Below the pieces are notes generated by a model that was not told the origin of the DNA, searched no databases, and saw nothing but the letters and a program-made list of their open reading frames with translations. 64,000 nt of DNA, taken from the NCBI RefSeq assembly GCF_009792795.1, contig NZ_VKHQ01000004.1:118651-182650 (forward strand), given 5' to 3'. Numbering within the stretch: the stretch's first letter is position 1; every line of letters starts with the position of its first letter. This stretch comes from Cognatiluteimonas profundi (GTDB taxonomy: Bacteria; Pseudomonadota; Gammaproteobacteria; Xanthomonadales; Xanthomonadaceae). Made by a program: the position numbers and the translations under genes. Shown here piece after piece: positions 46,133 to 54,837 of the stretch.

Positions 46133-47683
46133 ATGAGCCGCCGCATCCCCATTGAAGTGCTGGCCCCCGAGGCCGGCTCGCTGTACGCCAGCGAAAAGAA
46201 GGTCTATCCGCGCGACGTTGCCGGACGCCTGCAGAACCTGCGCATCGCCGCGGTGATCTGGTTGCTGGGGATGTTCTACGCATTCCCGTGGCTGCGCTGG
46301 GACGGCCGCCAGGCGGTGCTGTTCGACCTGCCCGCGCGCAAGTTCCACGTGTTCGGGCTGACGTTCTGGCCGCAGGATTTCCTGTTCCTGGCCCTGCTGC
46401 TGATCATCGCGGCGCTGGCGCTGTTCTTCTTCACCGCGCTGGCCGGCCGGCTCTGGTGCGGCTATGCCTGCCCGCAGACGGTGTGGACCGAGGTGTTCCT
46501 GTGGATGGAACGCTGGACCGAGGGTGACCGCGCCAGGCGCATCAAGCTCGACGCGGCACCGTGGAGCGCCACCAAGCTGCTGCGCAAGGGCGCCAAGCAC
46601 ACGCTGTGGCTGGTGTTCGCGCTGTGGACCGGCTTCACCTTCGTCGGATTCTTCACGCCCATCACGCAACTCAGCGCGCGCCTGCTGGCGCTGCAATGGG
46701 GCGGCTGGGAAACCTTCTGGGTGCTGTTCTACGCATTCGCCACCTGGGGCAATGCCGGCTTCCTGCGCGAGCAGGTGTGCAAGTACATGTGCCCGTACGC
46801 GCGCTTCCAGAGTGCGATGTTCGATCGCAACACGCTGATCATCGCCTACGATCCGATGCGCGGCGAACCGCGCGGCCCGCGCAAGCGCGGCCTGCCCAGC
46901 GTGCTCGAGCGCGCCCGCGGCCTGCTCGACAAGATCACCGCCTACGATTACGTCTTCCGCGCCGCGCAGCATCCGACCGCCGCGGACAACCGGTTGCAGG
47001 CGCGCGGCACGATCACCTTCGACACGGCCGCCGCGGAGGCGCAGCCACTGCCGAAATTCCCGATCGATGCACTGGGCGACTGCATCGACTGCACGATCTG
47101 CGTGCAGGTCTGCCCCACCGGGATCGACATCCGCAATGGCCTGCAGTACGAGTGCATCGCCTGCGGCGCCTGCATCGACGCCTGCGACGACGTCATGGAC
47201 AAGATGGGCTATCCGCAGGGCTTGATCCGGTACACCACCCAGAATGCGATCGATGGCAAGCCGACGCGGCTGCTGCGACCGCGCATCATCGTGTATGGCG
47301 CCATCCTGGCGACACTGGTGCTGGGCTGGAGCTGGGGCGTCACCCACCGCAGCATGCTCATCGCCGAAGTGCTGCGCGACCGCAATGCGCTGTACCGCGA
47401 CGCCGGCGACGGCGAGATCGAGAACAGCTACACGCTCAAGCTCGTCAACAAGACCGACCGTCCGCAGACCTATCGCCTGACGCTCGACAATGCGCCGCCC
47501 GGCGTCGAGTTGGAGCACGCCGCCAGCACGATCCGTGTGGGCGCCGGTTCGGTGGTGTCGCAGCCGATCACGCTGGAAGCGCCCGACAGCGTCCGCGGAC
47601 GGCATGCGGTGCGGTTCATGGTCGTCTCCCTGGACGGCAGCCTGCGCGCCGTCGTCGACAGCAGTTTCTTCGGACCAATGTGA
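46133..47683 (+). CDS. ccoG: cbb3 oxidase assembly ferredoxin-like membrane protein CcoG/FixG
   Basis: A 516-residue inner-membrane protein with several helices and a polyferredoxin region: CGYACPQTVWTEVF, CKYMCPYARFQSAMFD, CIDCTICVQVCPTGIDIRNGLQYECIACGACIDACD. The C-terminal Ig-like FixG domain follows (KLVNKTDRPQTYRLTLDNAPPGVEL). CcoG acts in copper handling for cbb3 assembly, probably by reducing Cu(II). It precedes fixH with an overlapping stop/start. Confidence 0.95.
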   Translation: MSRRIPIEVLAPEAGSLYASEKKVYPRDVAGRLQNLRIAAVIWLLGMFYAFPWLRWDGRQAVLFDLPARKFHVFGLTFWPQDFLFLALLLIIAALALFFFTALAGRLWCGYACPQTVWTEVFLWMERWTEGDRARRIKLDAAPWSATKLLRKGAKHTLWLVFALWTGFTFVGFFTPITQLSARLLALQWGGWETFWVLFYAFATWGNAGFLREQVCKYMCPYARFQSAMFDRNTLIIAYDPMRGEPRGPRKRGLPSVLERARGLLDKITAYDYVFRAAQHPTAADNRLQARGTITFDTAAAEAQPLPKFPIDALGDCIDCTICVQVCPTGIDIRNGLQYECIACGACIDACDDVMDKMGYPQGLIRYTTQNAIDGKPTRLLRPRIIVYGAILATLVLGWSWGVTHRSMLIAEVLRDRNALYRDAGDGEIENSYTLKLVNKTDRPQTYRLTLDNAPPGVELEHAASTIRVGAGSVVSQPITLEAPDSVRGRHAVRFMVVSLDGSLRAVVDSSFFGPM

Positions 47684-48183
47684 TGGACAAGACGCGTTCA
47701 CCCTGGCGTGAGCCGATGGTGTGGTTGCTGGTCGCGTTGCCGCTGTCGGCCGTGGTGGCAGCGTTCGCGCTGCTGTTCGCGGCGGCGCGCAGCAGCGGCA
47801 ACAACGACCTGGTCGCCGATCCGGTGCAGCAGACCGGCCAGATCCAGGTGGCCGACCTCGGGCCCGACACGGTTGCGCAGCAGCGTCAGCTCAGCGCGGT
47901 GTTCCACGTCGGCGCGCGTAGTGTCGAAGTCATCCCGGTGACCGGTGATTTCGATCGGCATGCCGGATTGCGCTTGTCGCTGCGCCACCCCGCGCGTGCC
48001 GCATCCGATCGCGAACTTGCCCTGAAGCCATCCACCAATGGCTGGCAGGCGATGACCGCCGTGGATGCGAGCCACGACTGGATCGTGCGACTGTCGCCCG
48101 CCGATGGCAGCTGGCGCATCGAAGGGCGCCTGCCCCGGCAGCAGCGCGCGGTGCGCCTCGCACCGCGACTGGCGCCGGATTGA
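47683..48183 (+). CDS. ccoH: FixH/CcoH-type accessory membrane protein
   Basis: A 166-residue protein with one N-terminal membrane helix (PMVWLLVALPLSAVVAAFALLFAAA) and a periplasmic beta-rich domain. Its place between ccoG and ccoI and the start overlapping the ccoG stop (TGATG) define it as CcoH. CcoH is needed for stability and assembly of cbb3 oxidase. Confidence 0.88.
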   Translation: MDKTRSPWREPMVWLLVALPLSAVVAAFALLFAAARSSGNNDLVADPVQQTGQIQVADLGPDTVAQQRQLSAVFHVGARSVEVIPVTGDFDRHAGLRLSLRHPARAASDRELALKPSTNGWQAMTAVDASHDWIVRLSPADGSWRIEGRLPRQQRAVRLAPRLAPD

Positions 48184-48187
48184 GGTG

Positions 48188-50611
48188 ATGGCAGTGCCGG
48201 CCCTGGCCATCGACGCGGTGTCGGACAGCGCGCTGCAGGCAACGCAAGCGACGTGCTACCACTGCGGCGAGGCGGCGGCGAACGGCGTCGAGATGGTCTT
48301 CGAGCAGGCGCCGCGAACCTTCTGTTGCGAGGGCTGCGCGGCTGCGGCGCAATGGATCGGCGATGCCGATCTCGGCGACTACTACCGCCTGCGCAGCAGC
48401 AACGCCAGTCGCGTCGATGCCGCAGCGGTGGATCTGGGCGTCTGGGATCGCGAAGACCTGCTCGCCGGACACGCACGCGCGATCGATGGCGGTCGCGAGA
48501 TCACCCTGCTCGCCGACGGCATGCGCTGCGCCGCATGCGCATGGCTGATCGACCGCGCGCTGACCCGCCAGCCCGGCGTGCTGGAAACCAGCGCCAATGC
48601 CGTGACGGGCCGCATCCGCCTGGCCTGGGATCCGGCGCGGACGAGCCTGTCGCGACCGCTACGATCCCTCGTCGCGCTGGGCTATCGGCCCTACCTCGCC
48701 ACCGGCACCGCGCACGAAGACAGGCGCCGGCAGGAACGCAACCGATGGCTGTTGCGCCTGGGAATCGCCGGCCTTGGCGCGATGCAGGCGATGATGTTCG
48801 CCGAGGCGCTGTACCTGGACACCGCGCGACAGATGCCGTTGCCGACGCGCGATTTCCTGCGCTGGGTGACGTTCCTGGTCTCCACGCCGGTGGTGTTCTA
48901 TTCCGGCTGGCCGTTCCTGGCGGGCGCATGGCGCGAATTGCGCCATCGCCGGCCGGCAATGGACACGCTGATCGCCGGATCGACGCTGCTGGCGTACCTG
49001 GCGAGCCTGGTCGAGACCCTGCGCGGCGGTCCGCACGTCTGGTACGACGCCGCGGTGATGTTCGTGTTCCTGCTGCTGGTGGCGCGCATGCTCGAACAAC
49101 GCGCGCGCGGCATCGCCAGCGCCCAGGTCGATGCGCTGGCGCGGGCGCGTCCCGCGCTGGCGACGCGCGAGCTCGCCGATGGCCGGCGCGAATCCATTGC
49201 GTTGTCCGCGCTCGATGCCGGCGACGTCGCCTGCGTGGCCGCGGGCGAGATCGTCCCCGCCGATGGCGTCCTGCTGGACCGTGCGGCGCGATTCGAGGAA
49301 GCCCTGCTCACCGGCGAATCGCATCCGATCGACAAGGCTGTCGGCGAGCGCATCCTCGCCGGCACCATCTGCCGCGACCGCCCCGTGCGCATGCGCGTCA
49401 CCGATGTCGGCGCCGCCACCCGCCTGTCGCAACTCACCGCCCTGGTCGAGCGCGCGCAGTCGCATCGGCCCAGGCTGGCGCTGCTGGCCGATCGCGTCGC
49501 CAGCCGCTTCGTCGCCGCATTGCTGCTGGTCGCCGCAGCCACCTGGCTGGGCTGGCACTGGTACCAGCCCGGGCGCGCGTTCGAGGTCACCCTCGCCCTG
49601 CTGGTCATCAGCTGCCCGTGCGCGCTGTCGCTGTCGGTGCCGGCCGCGCTGGCTGCCGCACATGGCGCCCTGGCCCGCATCGGCGTGCTGGCGGTGCGCC
49701 CGGAGGCGCTGGAGCGGCTGGCACGCGCGACCGACGTGGTCTTCGACAAGACCGGCACGCTCAGCGACGGCGTGCCCGCGCTGGTCGACGTGAGCACCTT
49801 CGACGGCTTCGATCGCGACACGGCACTGCGCATCGCCGCCGCGCTGGAGCGCGACAGCGGCCATCCGCTGGCGGCGGCCTTCACCGGCATCGACACTGCG
49901 GCGGACGCATCGATCTCCACCGACGTTGAAATGATCGCCGGTACCGGCGTGCGCGGACGCATCGATGGCGTCGAATGGCGGCTGGGGCATGCCGGGTTCG
50001 CCGCCGGACGTGCCGATGACGACGCGATCTGGCTGGGCGATGGCGCGCACGCGGTCGCGCGCTTCCTGGTGCGGGAGTCCCGGCGCGCGGATGCGGGCGC
50101 GATGGCCGACGCGTTGCGCGGGCTGGGCCTGCAGCTGCACCTGTCCAGCGGCGATGCCATCGCGCCGGTGTCGCGGCTTGCCGCCGAAGTCGGCATCGCC
50201 GACGCCAGCGCGCGACAGACACCCGAGGACAAGCTGGCTGCGGTGCGCCGGCTGCAACAGCGCGGACGGATCGTGGCGATGGTTGGCGACGGCATCAACG
50301 ACGCGCCGGTGCTCGCCGGCGCCGACGTCTCCATCGCGATCGGCGCCGGCGCCGCACTGGCACAACGCGCGGCGGACCTCGTGCTGACCGGTGATGGGCT
50401 GCTACGGATCCCGCAGGCGATCGCGCTGGCGCGCCGCAGCCAGCGCGTGATCGCGCAGAACCTCGGCTGGGCGATCGCCTACAACCTGCTGGCCGTGCCG
50501 CTGGCGGCGGCCGGCATGGTGACGCCGTGGATGGCGGCACTCGGCATGGCCGTGTCCTCGCTCACGGTCACCGCCAACGCACTGCGGCTGACGCGGGCGC
50601 CCGCTCGATGA
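48188..50611 (+). CDS. ccoI: Copper-transporting P-type ATPase CcoI/FixI
   Basis: An 807-residue inner-membrane P1B-type ATPase that exports copper for assembly of the CcoN copper site. The N-terminus has a cysteine metal-binding region (CYHCGEAAANGVEMVF, FCCEGCAA) and an HMA domain with GMRCAACAWLIDRAL. It has about eight hydrophobic helices, the TGES phosphatase loop (LLTGESHPIDK), the ion-site CPC (ISCPCALSLSVP), the phosphorylation motif DKTGTLSDG and GDGINDAPVLAGADVS. The position in the cco accessory operon separates it from CopA exporters. It overlaps ccoS by ATGA. Confidence 0.95.
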   Translation: MAVPALAIDAVSDSALQATQATCYHCGEAAANGVEMVFEQAPRTFCCEGCAAAAQWIGDADLGDYYRLRSSNASRVDAAAVDLGVWDREDLLAGHARAIDGGREITLLADGMRCAACAWLIDRALTRQPGVLETSANAVTGRIRLAWDPARTSLSRPLRSLVALGYRPYLATGTAHEDRRRQERNRWLLRLGIAGLGAMQAMMFAEALYLDTARQMPLPTRDFLRWVTFLVSTPVVFYSGWPFLAGAWRELRHRRPAMDTLIAGSTLLAYLASLVETLRGGPHVWYDAAVMFVFLLLVARMLEQRARGIASAQVDALARARPALATRELADGRRESIALSALDAGDVACVAAGEIVPADGVLLDRAARFEEALLTGESHPIDKAVGERILAGTICRDRPVRMRVTDVGAATRLSQLTALVERAQSHRPRLALLADRVASRFVAALLLVAAATWLGWHWYQPGRAFEVTLALLVISCPCALSLSVPAALAAAHGALARIGVLAVRPEALERLARATDVVFDKTGTLSDGVPALVDVSTFDGFDRDTALRIAAALERDSGHPLAAAFTGIDTAADASISTDVEMIAGTGVRGRIDGVEWRLGHAGFAAGRADDDAIWLGDGAHAVARFLVRESRRADAGAMADALRGLGLQLHLSSGDAIAPVSRLAAEVGIADASARQTPEDKLAAVRRLQQRGRIVAMVGDGINDAPVLAGADVSIAIGAGAALAQRAADLVLTGDGLLRIPQAIALARRSQRVIAQNLGWAIAYNLLAVPLAAAGMVTPWMAALGMAVSSLTVTANALRLTRAPAR

Positions 50612-50781
50612 ACATCCTGTTGCTGCTGGTACCGATCAGCCTGCTGTTGCTCGGCGTGGCGATCTGGGCCTTCGTGTGGGCCGTGCGCCGTGGCCAGTTC
50701 GACGACCTGGACACGCCGGCGCTCGACATCCTCGTCGACGACGAGCACGACCAGCCGCCGGGGCGCAGCCGTGCCGATTGA
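50608..50781 (+). CDS. ccoS: cbb3 oxidase assembly protein CcoS
   Basis: A 57-residue single-helix protein: MNILLLLVPISLLLLGVAIWAFVWAVRRGQFDDLDTPALDIL. The QFDDLDTPA segment after the helix is the CcoS hallmark. CcoS is needed for insertion of heme and copper into CcoN. It overlaps ccoI by four bases and the next gene by 11. Confidence 0.93.
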   Translation: MNILLLLVPISLLLLGVAIWAFVWAVRRGQFDDLDTPALDILVDDEHDQPPGRSRAD

Positions 50782-51496
50782 CTGGCTCACCCTGGGCGCG
50801 GCCGCGCTGACAGGCCTGATGGGCGGCGTGCACTGCGCGGCGATGTGCGGCGGCATCGCGACGGGTTTCTCCGCGATGGCTCCGCGCACGGGCTGGCGGC
50901 AGGCGCTGGAACCCAACCTGGGACGCGTGCTGGGTTACATCGCGGCGGGCGCGCTGGCTGGCGGCCTGGGCGGCGGCGTGCTGCGCGTTGCCCGCAGCGA
51001 ATGGCTCGCCCTGGGCCTGCGGATGGCGGTCGGGGCCGTGCTCGTGGTCGCGGCGCTGCGGCTGCTCGATCGTCGCGGCCGGCTGTCGTTCTTCGCTGGC
51101 GGCGGCGGTGCGCTGTGGCAACGCCTGCGGCCGCTGCAGCGGCGCCTGTTGCCGGCCAACACCACGCCGCGACGGCTCGCACTGGGAATGCTGTGGGGCT
51201 GGATGCCCTGCGGCTTGAGCACCACCTTGCTGGCGGCGGCCTGGTTGCAGGCCGATGCCGTCAACGGCGCCGCGACCATGGCGGCATTCGGCCTGGGCAC
51301 GCTGCCGGTGATGTTGCCGCTGACCTGGTCCGGCGCGCGGATCGGGCAGCGCCTGCAACGCGGTGGCTGGCGGATGGCGGCCGGCTCGCTGGTGTTGTTC
51401 GCCGGCCTGGTGACGCTGTCGGCACCATGGTTGATGCAGATGCCCGCCCTGCATGGCCCGCTGGCGGCGCTGGGCTGTCGCCCGGCGCCGCACTGA
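50771..51496 (+). CDS. TauE/SafE-type membrane protein of the cco operon
   Basis: A 241-residue protein with about six membrane helices, starting at GTG 50771 inside the end of ccoS. The GLMGGVHCAAMCGG motif at the N-terminus and LLWGWMPCGLSTTLLAAAW (here MLWGWMPCGLSTTLLAAAW) are typical of the branch found beside cbb3 oxidase genes. The Cys/Met-rich motifs suggest copper handling; the sulfite-exporter name is only a fold label. It is the last gene of the operon and convergent with fnr. Confidence 0.85.
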   Translation: MPIDWLTLGAAALTGLMGGVHCAAMCGGIATGFSAMAPRTGWRQALEPNLGRVLGYIAAGALAGGLGGGVLRVARSEWLALGLRMAVGAVLVVAALRLLDRRGRLSFFAGGGGALWQRLRPLQRRLLPANTTPRRLALGMLWGWMPCGLSTTLLAAAWLQADAVNGAATMAAFGLGTLPVMLPLTWSGARIGQRLQRGGWRMAAGSLVLFAGLVTLSAPWLMQMPALHGPLAALGCRPAPH

Positions 51497-51501
51497 GTCG
51501 C

Positions 51502-52272
51502 TCAGCGCGCGCCGCGTCCCATGCGGTGTTGCGGAGGCGGCGATTCCTGCCCATGCGCGAGGCGCGCCAGCTCGACGCTGTCCAGGATTTCCACGTGCCG
51601 CCCCTGCACCGCGATCACCCGGTCATCCTGCAGCCGGCCGAAGCCGCGACTGACGGTTTCCAGGGCAAGGCCGAGGAAACGCGCGATGTCCTCCCGGCTC
51701 ATCGGCAGGCGGATGTCGCTGCGCGACATGCCGATGTGGTGCAGGCGTTCACCCAGCCCATGCAGGAACAACGCGATGCGCTCGTTGGCCTGGCGCTTGG
51801 CGAGCATTTCCATGTGGTCATGGTCGCGATCCGCGCTCTGGCCGATGACCCGCAGCAATTGCTGCTGCAGGCTGGGCAACATCGCGGCGATGGCGGTCAG
51901 GTCGTCGAAGGGGACTTCGCAGACGTTCGCGCTGGTCAACGCCACCGCCTCGCAACGGTGCGCGCCGGAGCCCAGCGCATCCAGGCCCATCAGCTCCCCG
52001 GGCAGGTGGAAGCCCATGATCTGCTCCTCGCCATCCTCGCTGGTGCTGATCGTCTTGAAGGCGCCATCGCGCGCGACATAGACGGACTCCAGGGAATCTC
52101 CGGGGCGGAACAGGCGCTCACCCGGCTGCACTGCGCGGCGTCGCCGGACGATTTCGTCCAGCCGCGATAAATCCGCCGGCGCAATGCCCGCGGGCAGGCA
52201 CAACTGCCGCAGCGTGCACTGCGTACACCCGCGCCGCAGCTGGACCAGATCGAAAACAAGGGGCGTCGCCAT
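51502..52272 (-). CDS. fnr: FNR-type oxygen-sensing regulator (second copy)
   Basis: A 256-residue Crp/Fnr protein with cluster cysteines C16, C19 and C25 (GCTQCTLRQLC) and C107, so it should carry an oxygen-labile 4Fe-4S cluster. The helix-turn-helix REDIARFLGLALETVSRGFGRL has the E-x2-SR pattern of FNR. The gene is divergent from norB, and the box at 52335-52348 lies between them, so autoregulation is likely. It is the second full FNR-type gene within 11 kb; the two differ clearly in sequence and may sense different oxygen or NO levels. Confidence 0.94.
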   Translation of the reverse strand: MATPLVFDLVQLRRGCTQCTLRQLCLPAGIAPADLSRLDEIVRRRRAVQPGERLFRPGDSLESVYVARDGAFKTISTSEDGEEQIMGFHLPGELMGLDALGSGAHRCEAVALTSANVCEVPFDDLTAIAAMLPSLQQQLLRVIGQSADRDHDHMEMLAKRQANERIALFLHGLGERLHHIGMSRSDIRLPMSREDIARFLGLALETVSRGFGRLQDDRVIAVQGRHVEILDSVELARLAHGQESPPPQHRMGRGAR

Positions 52273-52334
52273 GCGTCAATGGTGACACGCGGCCAAGCTG
52301 GGCTCCATCGGCCAGGGCGGGGCCGTTGGCTGGC

Positions 52335-52348
52335 TTGACCTGAATCAT
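52335..52348. promoter_or_regulatory. FNR/ANR-type box between fnr and norB
   Basis: TTGACCTGAATCAT matches TTGAY-N4-ATCAA at nearly all positions. Its centre is 62.5 bases before the norB ATG, exactly the spacing seen at ccoN. Confidence 0.75.
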
Positions 52349-52403
52349 GGCGGCCATGCGGGCCCGGCTCGACCATGCAGGCCATCCACACCGGAGATCT
52401 CCC

Positions 52404-54722
52404 ATGAGCAACACCAGGAAGCTGTGGCTGGGCCTTGCCGCCTTGCTGCTTGCGTCGTTTTCCGTCCTGTTGTGGTCGGGGGGGCAGATCTTCCGCGCCG
52501 CGCCGCCCATTCCCGACAGGGTCCTGGCGAGCGACGGCAACGTCGTCTACACGAAGGCGGACATCGAGGAAGGCCGCGAGGTCTGGCAATCGATCGGCGG
52601 CATGCAGCTGGGGTCGATCTGGGGCCACGGCAGCTATGTCGCGCCGGACTGGAGCGCGGACTGGCTGCATCGCGAGGCGACCGAACTGCTCGACATCTGG
52701 GCGCGACGCGATGGCGGCATGGCCACGTACGCACAGTTGCCCGCCGAGCAGCAGGGCGCCCTGCGCGCACGCCTGCAGCAGGTGATGCGCACCAATACCT
52801 ACGATCCAGCGGCCGGCACGATCACGCTTGGACTGGACCGCGTCATGGCGCTGTCCAACGTCGCGGCGCATTACGAAAGCCTGTTCGGCAACGATCCGGC
52901 GACTGCGAAGCTCCGCGAGGACTACGCGATGAAGGATTCGACGGTCGACACCGTCGAACACCGGCGCGCGCTGACCGCCTTCATCTGGTGGACCGCATGG
53001 GCCGCGACCACAGAGCGCCCGCGCGACGCCGCGGCGGCAGCGGGCGACGTGGCCAGCAAGCAGGTCACCTACACCAACAACTGGCCGAGCGAACCGCTGG
53101 TCGGCAACACGCCGGCGCCCTCGCTGTGGGCGTGGTCGGCCTTCAGCGTGCTGTTCCTGATCGCGGGCATCGCCATCCTCGGCTGGCACCATGCGGTGAC
53201 CCATGCGCGCGGAGAGGCGCCGCACACGATCCCGGCAAACGATCCATTCGCGACCTTGCGCATCACCCCGTCGATGCGCGCGACGGCGAAATATTTCTGG
53301 GTGGTGCTGGCGTTGTTCCTGGCGCAGATCCTGCTCGGCGCGATCACCGCGCACTACCAGGTCGAAGGCCAGAAGGCCTACGGCTTCGTCCTGTCCAATT
53401 ACCTTCCCTATTCGCTCTCGCGCACCTGGCACACGCAACTGGCGGTGCTGTGGATCGCGGTGGCGTGGCTGGCCACCGGCCTGTACATCGCGCCGGCACT
53501 ATCCGGCCATGAGCCGAAATACCAGCGGTTCGGCGTCAACTTCCTGTTCGTCAGCCTGCTGCTGATCGTCGTGGGTTCGTTCACCGGGCAGTGGTTCGCG
53601 GTGATGCAGAAACTCGGGCTGAAGTACAACTTCTGGTTCGGTCACCAGGGCTGGGAATACGCCGACATGGGCCGCTTCTGGCAGATCTACCTGTTCGTGG
53701 GCCTGCTGCTGTGGGTCACGCTGGTGGGACGCGCGCTGTGGCCGATCCTGCGCGGCCCGGCGACCGAATCCAAGTCGATCGTCGCGCTGCTGTTCGCATC
53801 CACCGCGGCCATCGGCCTGTTCTTCGGCGCGGCGCTGATGTGGGGCGAGCACACGCACATCTCCGAAGTCGAATACTGGCGCTGGTGGCTGGTGCACCTG
53901 TGGGTGGAAGGCTTCTTCGAGGTGTTCGCCACCGCGGTGATGGCGCTGATCTTCACCCGCCTGGGCTTGATCAAGACGTCCACCGCGACCGCGACGGTGC
54001 TGTTCGCGACGATCGTGTTCATGGCCGGCGGCGTGCTCGGCACGCTGCACCACCTGTACTTCGTCGGCACGCCGATCTCGGTGGTGGCGCTGGGCGCAAG
54101 CTTCAGCGCGCTGGAAGTGGTGCCGCTGGCCTACATCGGCTTCGAGGCCTACCACACCTGGAAACTCGGCCAGGCGACGCCGTGGATGGCGCGCTACCGC
54201 TGGCCGGTGATGTTCTTCATCGCGGTGTCGTTCTGGAACCTGGTCGGCGCCGGGCTGTTCGGGTTCCTGATCAATCCGCCGCTGTCGCTGTATTACATGC
54301 AGGGCCTGAACCTGACGCCGCTGCACGGCCACACCGCGCTGTTCGGCGTGTACGGCATGCTCGGCATCGCGCTGATGCTGTTCTGCCTGCGCGGCCTGCG
54401 TGGGCAGATGGTCTGGGATGCGCGACCGCTGAAGATCGCCTTCTGGGCGCTCAACATCGGCTTGTCGATGATGGCGGTGTTCACCCTGCTGCCGCTGGGG
54501 ATCCTGCAACTGCTGGCGACGATCGAGCATGGCTATGCCTACGCGCGCTCGGCGGAGTTCATGCAGAAGCCCATCGTCGCCATGCTGATCTGGATGCGCG
54601 TGCCCGGCGACACCATCTTCAGCATCGGCGCACTGTCGCTGGCGTGGTTCGTGCTGCGGCTGTGGATCGCGCCCACGCGCGAGAAGCTGCCGGCCAGCGG
54701 CGTGGATCACGTCCAGCCCTGA
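52404..54722 (+). CDS. norB: Quinol-dependent nitric-oxide reductase (qNor)
   Basis: Reduces two NO to N2O with electrons from quinol in the inner membrane. The 772-residue length and N-terminal extension (GREVWQSIGGMQLGSIWGHGSYVAPDWSADWLHREA) identify the single-subunit qNor type, not cNorBC. The heme-copper core has about 14 helices with WLVHLWVEGFFEVFATAVMA (catalytic His/Glu region), GTLHHLYFVGTP and NLTPLHGHTALFGVYGM. No norC or norQD genes are adjacent, as expected for qNor. It is divergent from fnr under an FNR-type box. Confidence 0.96.
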   Translation: MSNTRKLWLGLAALLLASFSVLLWSGGQIFRAAPPIPDRVLASDGNVVYTKADIEEGREVWQSIGGMQLGSIWGHGSYVAPDWSADWLHREATELLDIWARRDGGMATYAQLPAEQQGALRARLQQVMRTNTYDPAAGTITLGLDRVMALSNVAAHYESLFGNDPATAKLREDYAMKDSTVDTVEHRRALTAFIWWTAWAATTERPRDAAAAAGDVASKQVTYTNNWPSEPLVGNTPAPSLWAWSAFSVLFLIAGIAILGWHHAVTHARGEAPHTIPANDPFATLRITPSMRATAKYFWVVLALFLAQILLGAITAHYQVEGQKAYGFVLSNYLPYSLSRTWHTQLAVLWIAVAWLATGLYIAPALSGHEPKYQRFGVNFLFVSLLLIVVGSFTGQWFAVMQKLGLKYNFWFGHQGWEYADMGRFWQIYLFVGLLLWVTLVGRALWPILRGPATESKSIVALLFASTAAIGLFFGAALMWGEHTHISEVEYWRWWLVHLWVEGFFEVFATAVMALIFTRLGLIKTSTATATVLFATIVFMAGGVLGTLHHLYFVGTPISVVALGASFSALEVVPLAYIGFEAYHTWKLGQATPWMARYRWPVMFFIAVSFWNLVGAGLFGFLINPPLSLYYMQGLNLTPLHGHTALFGVYGMLGIALMLFCLRGLRGQMVWDARPLKIAFWALNIGLSMMAVFTLLPLGILQLLATIEHGYAYARSAEFMQKPIVAMLIWMRVPGDTIFSIGALSLAWFVLRLWIAPTREKLPASGVDHVQP

Positions 54723-54750
54723 GAGCCTGTCGCGAATGCTGTAGACAAGG

Positions 54751-54773
54751 GGCGGCCGATGGCCGCCTTCCTG
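54751..54773 (+). terminator. Hairpin behind norB
   Basis: GGCGGCC (54751-54757) and GGCCGCC (54761-54767) form a 7-bp GC stem with a GAT loop, followed by TTCCTGTT. The tail is only partly T-rich, so this is a weak terminator candidate between norB and nnrS. Confidence 0.4.
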
Positions 54774-54789
54774 TTGGGCGGGCAGGCGG

Positions 54790-54803
54790 CTGACCTGCGT
54801 CAA
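54790..54803. promoter_or_regulatory. FNR/ANR-type box before nnrS
   Basis: CTGACCTGCGTCAA has a perfect right half (GTCAA) and one mismatch in the left half. The centre is 41.5 bases before the nnrS ATG, so activator spacing would place the transcript start at the ATG itself. Confidence 0.6.
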
Positions 54804-54837
54804 GGCAGGCCTGCGGTCGCGACGACACACTGATGCC

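Noticed and set aside
45785..47701. 638-codon minus-strand frame over ccoG
   Set aside because: A shadow of ccoG; no start signal or motif.
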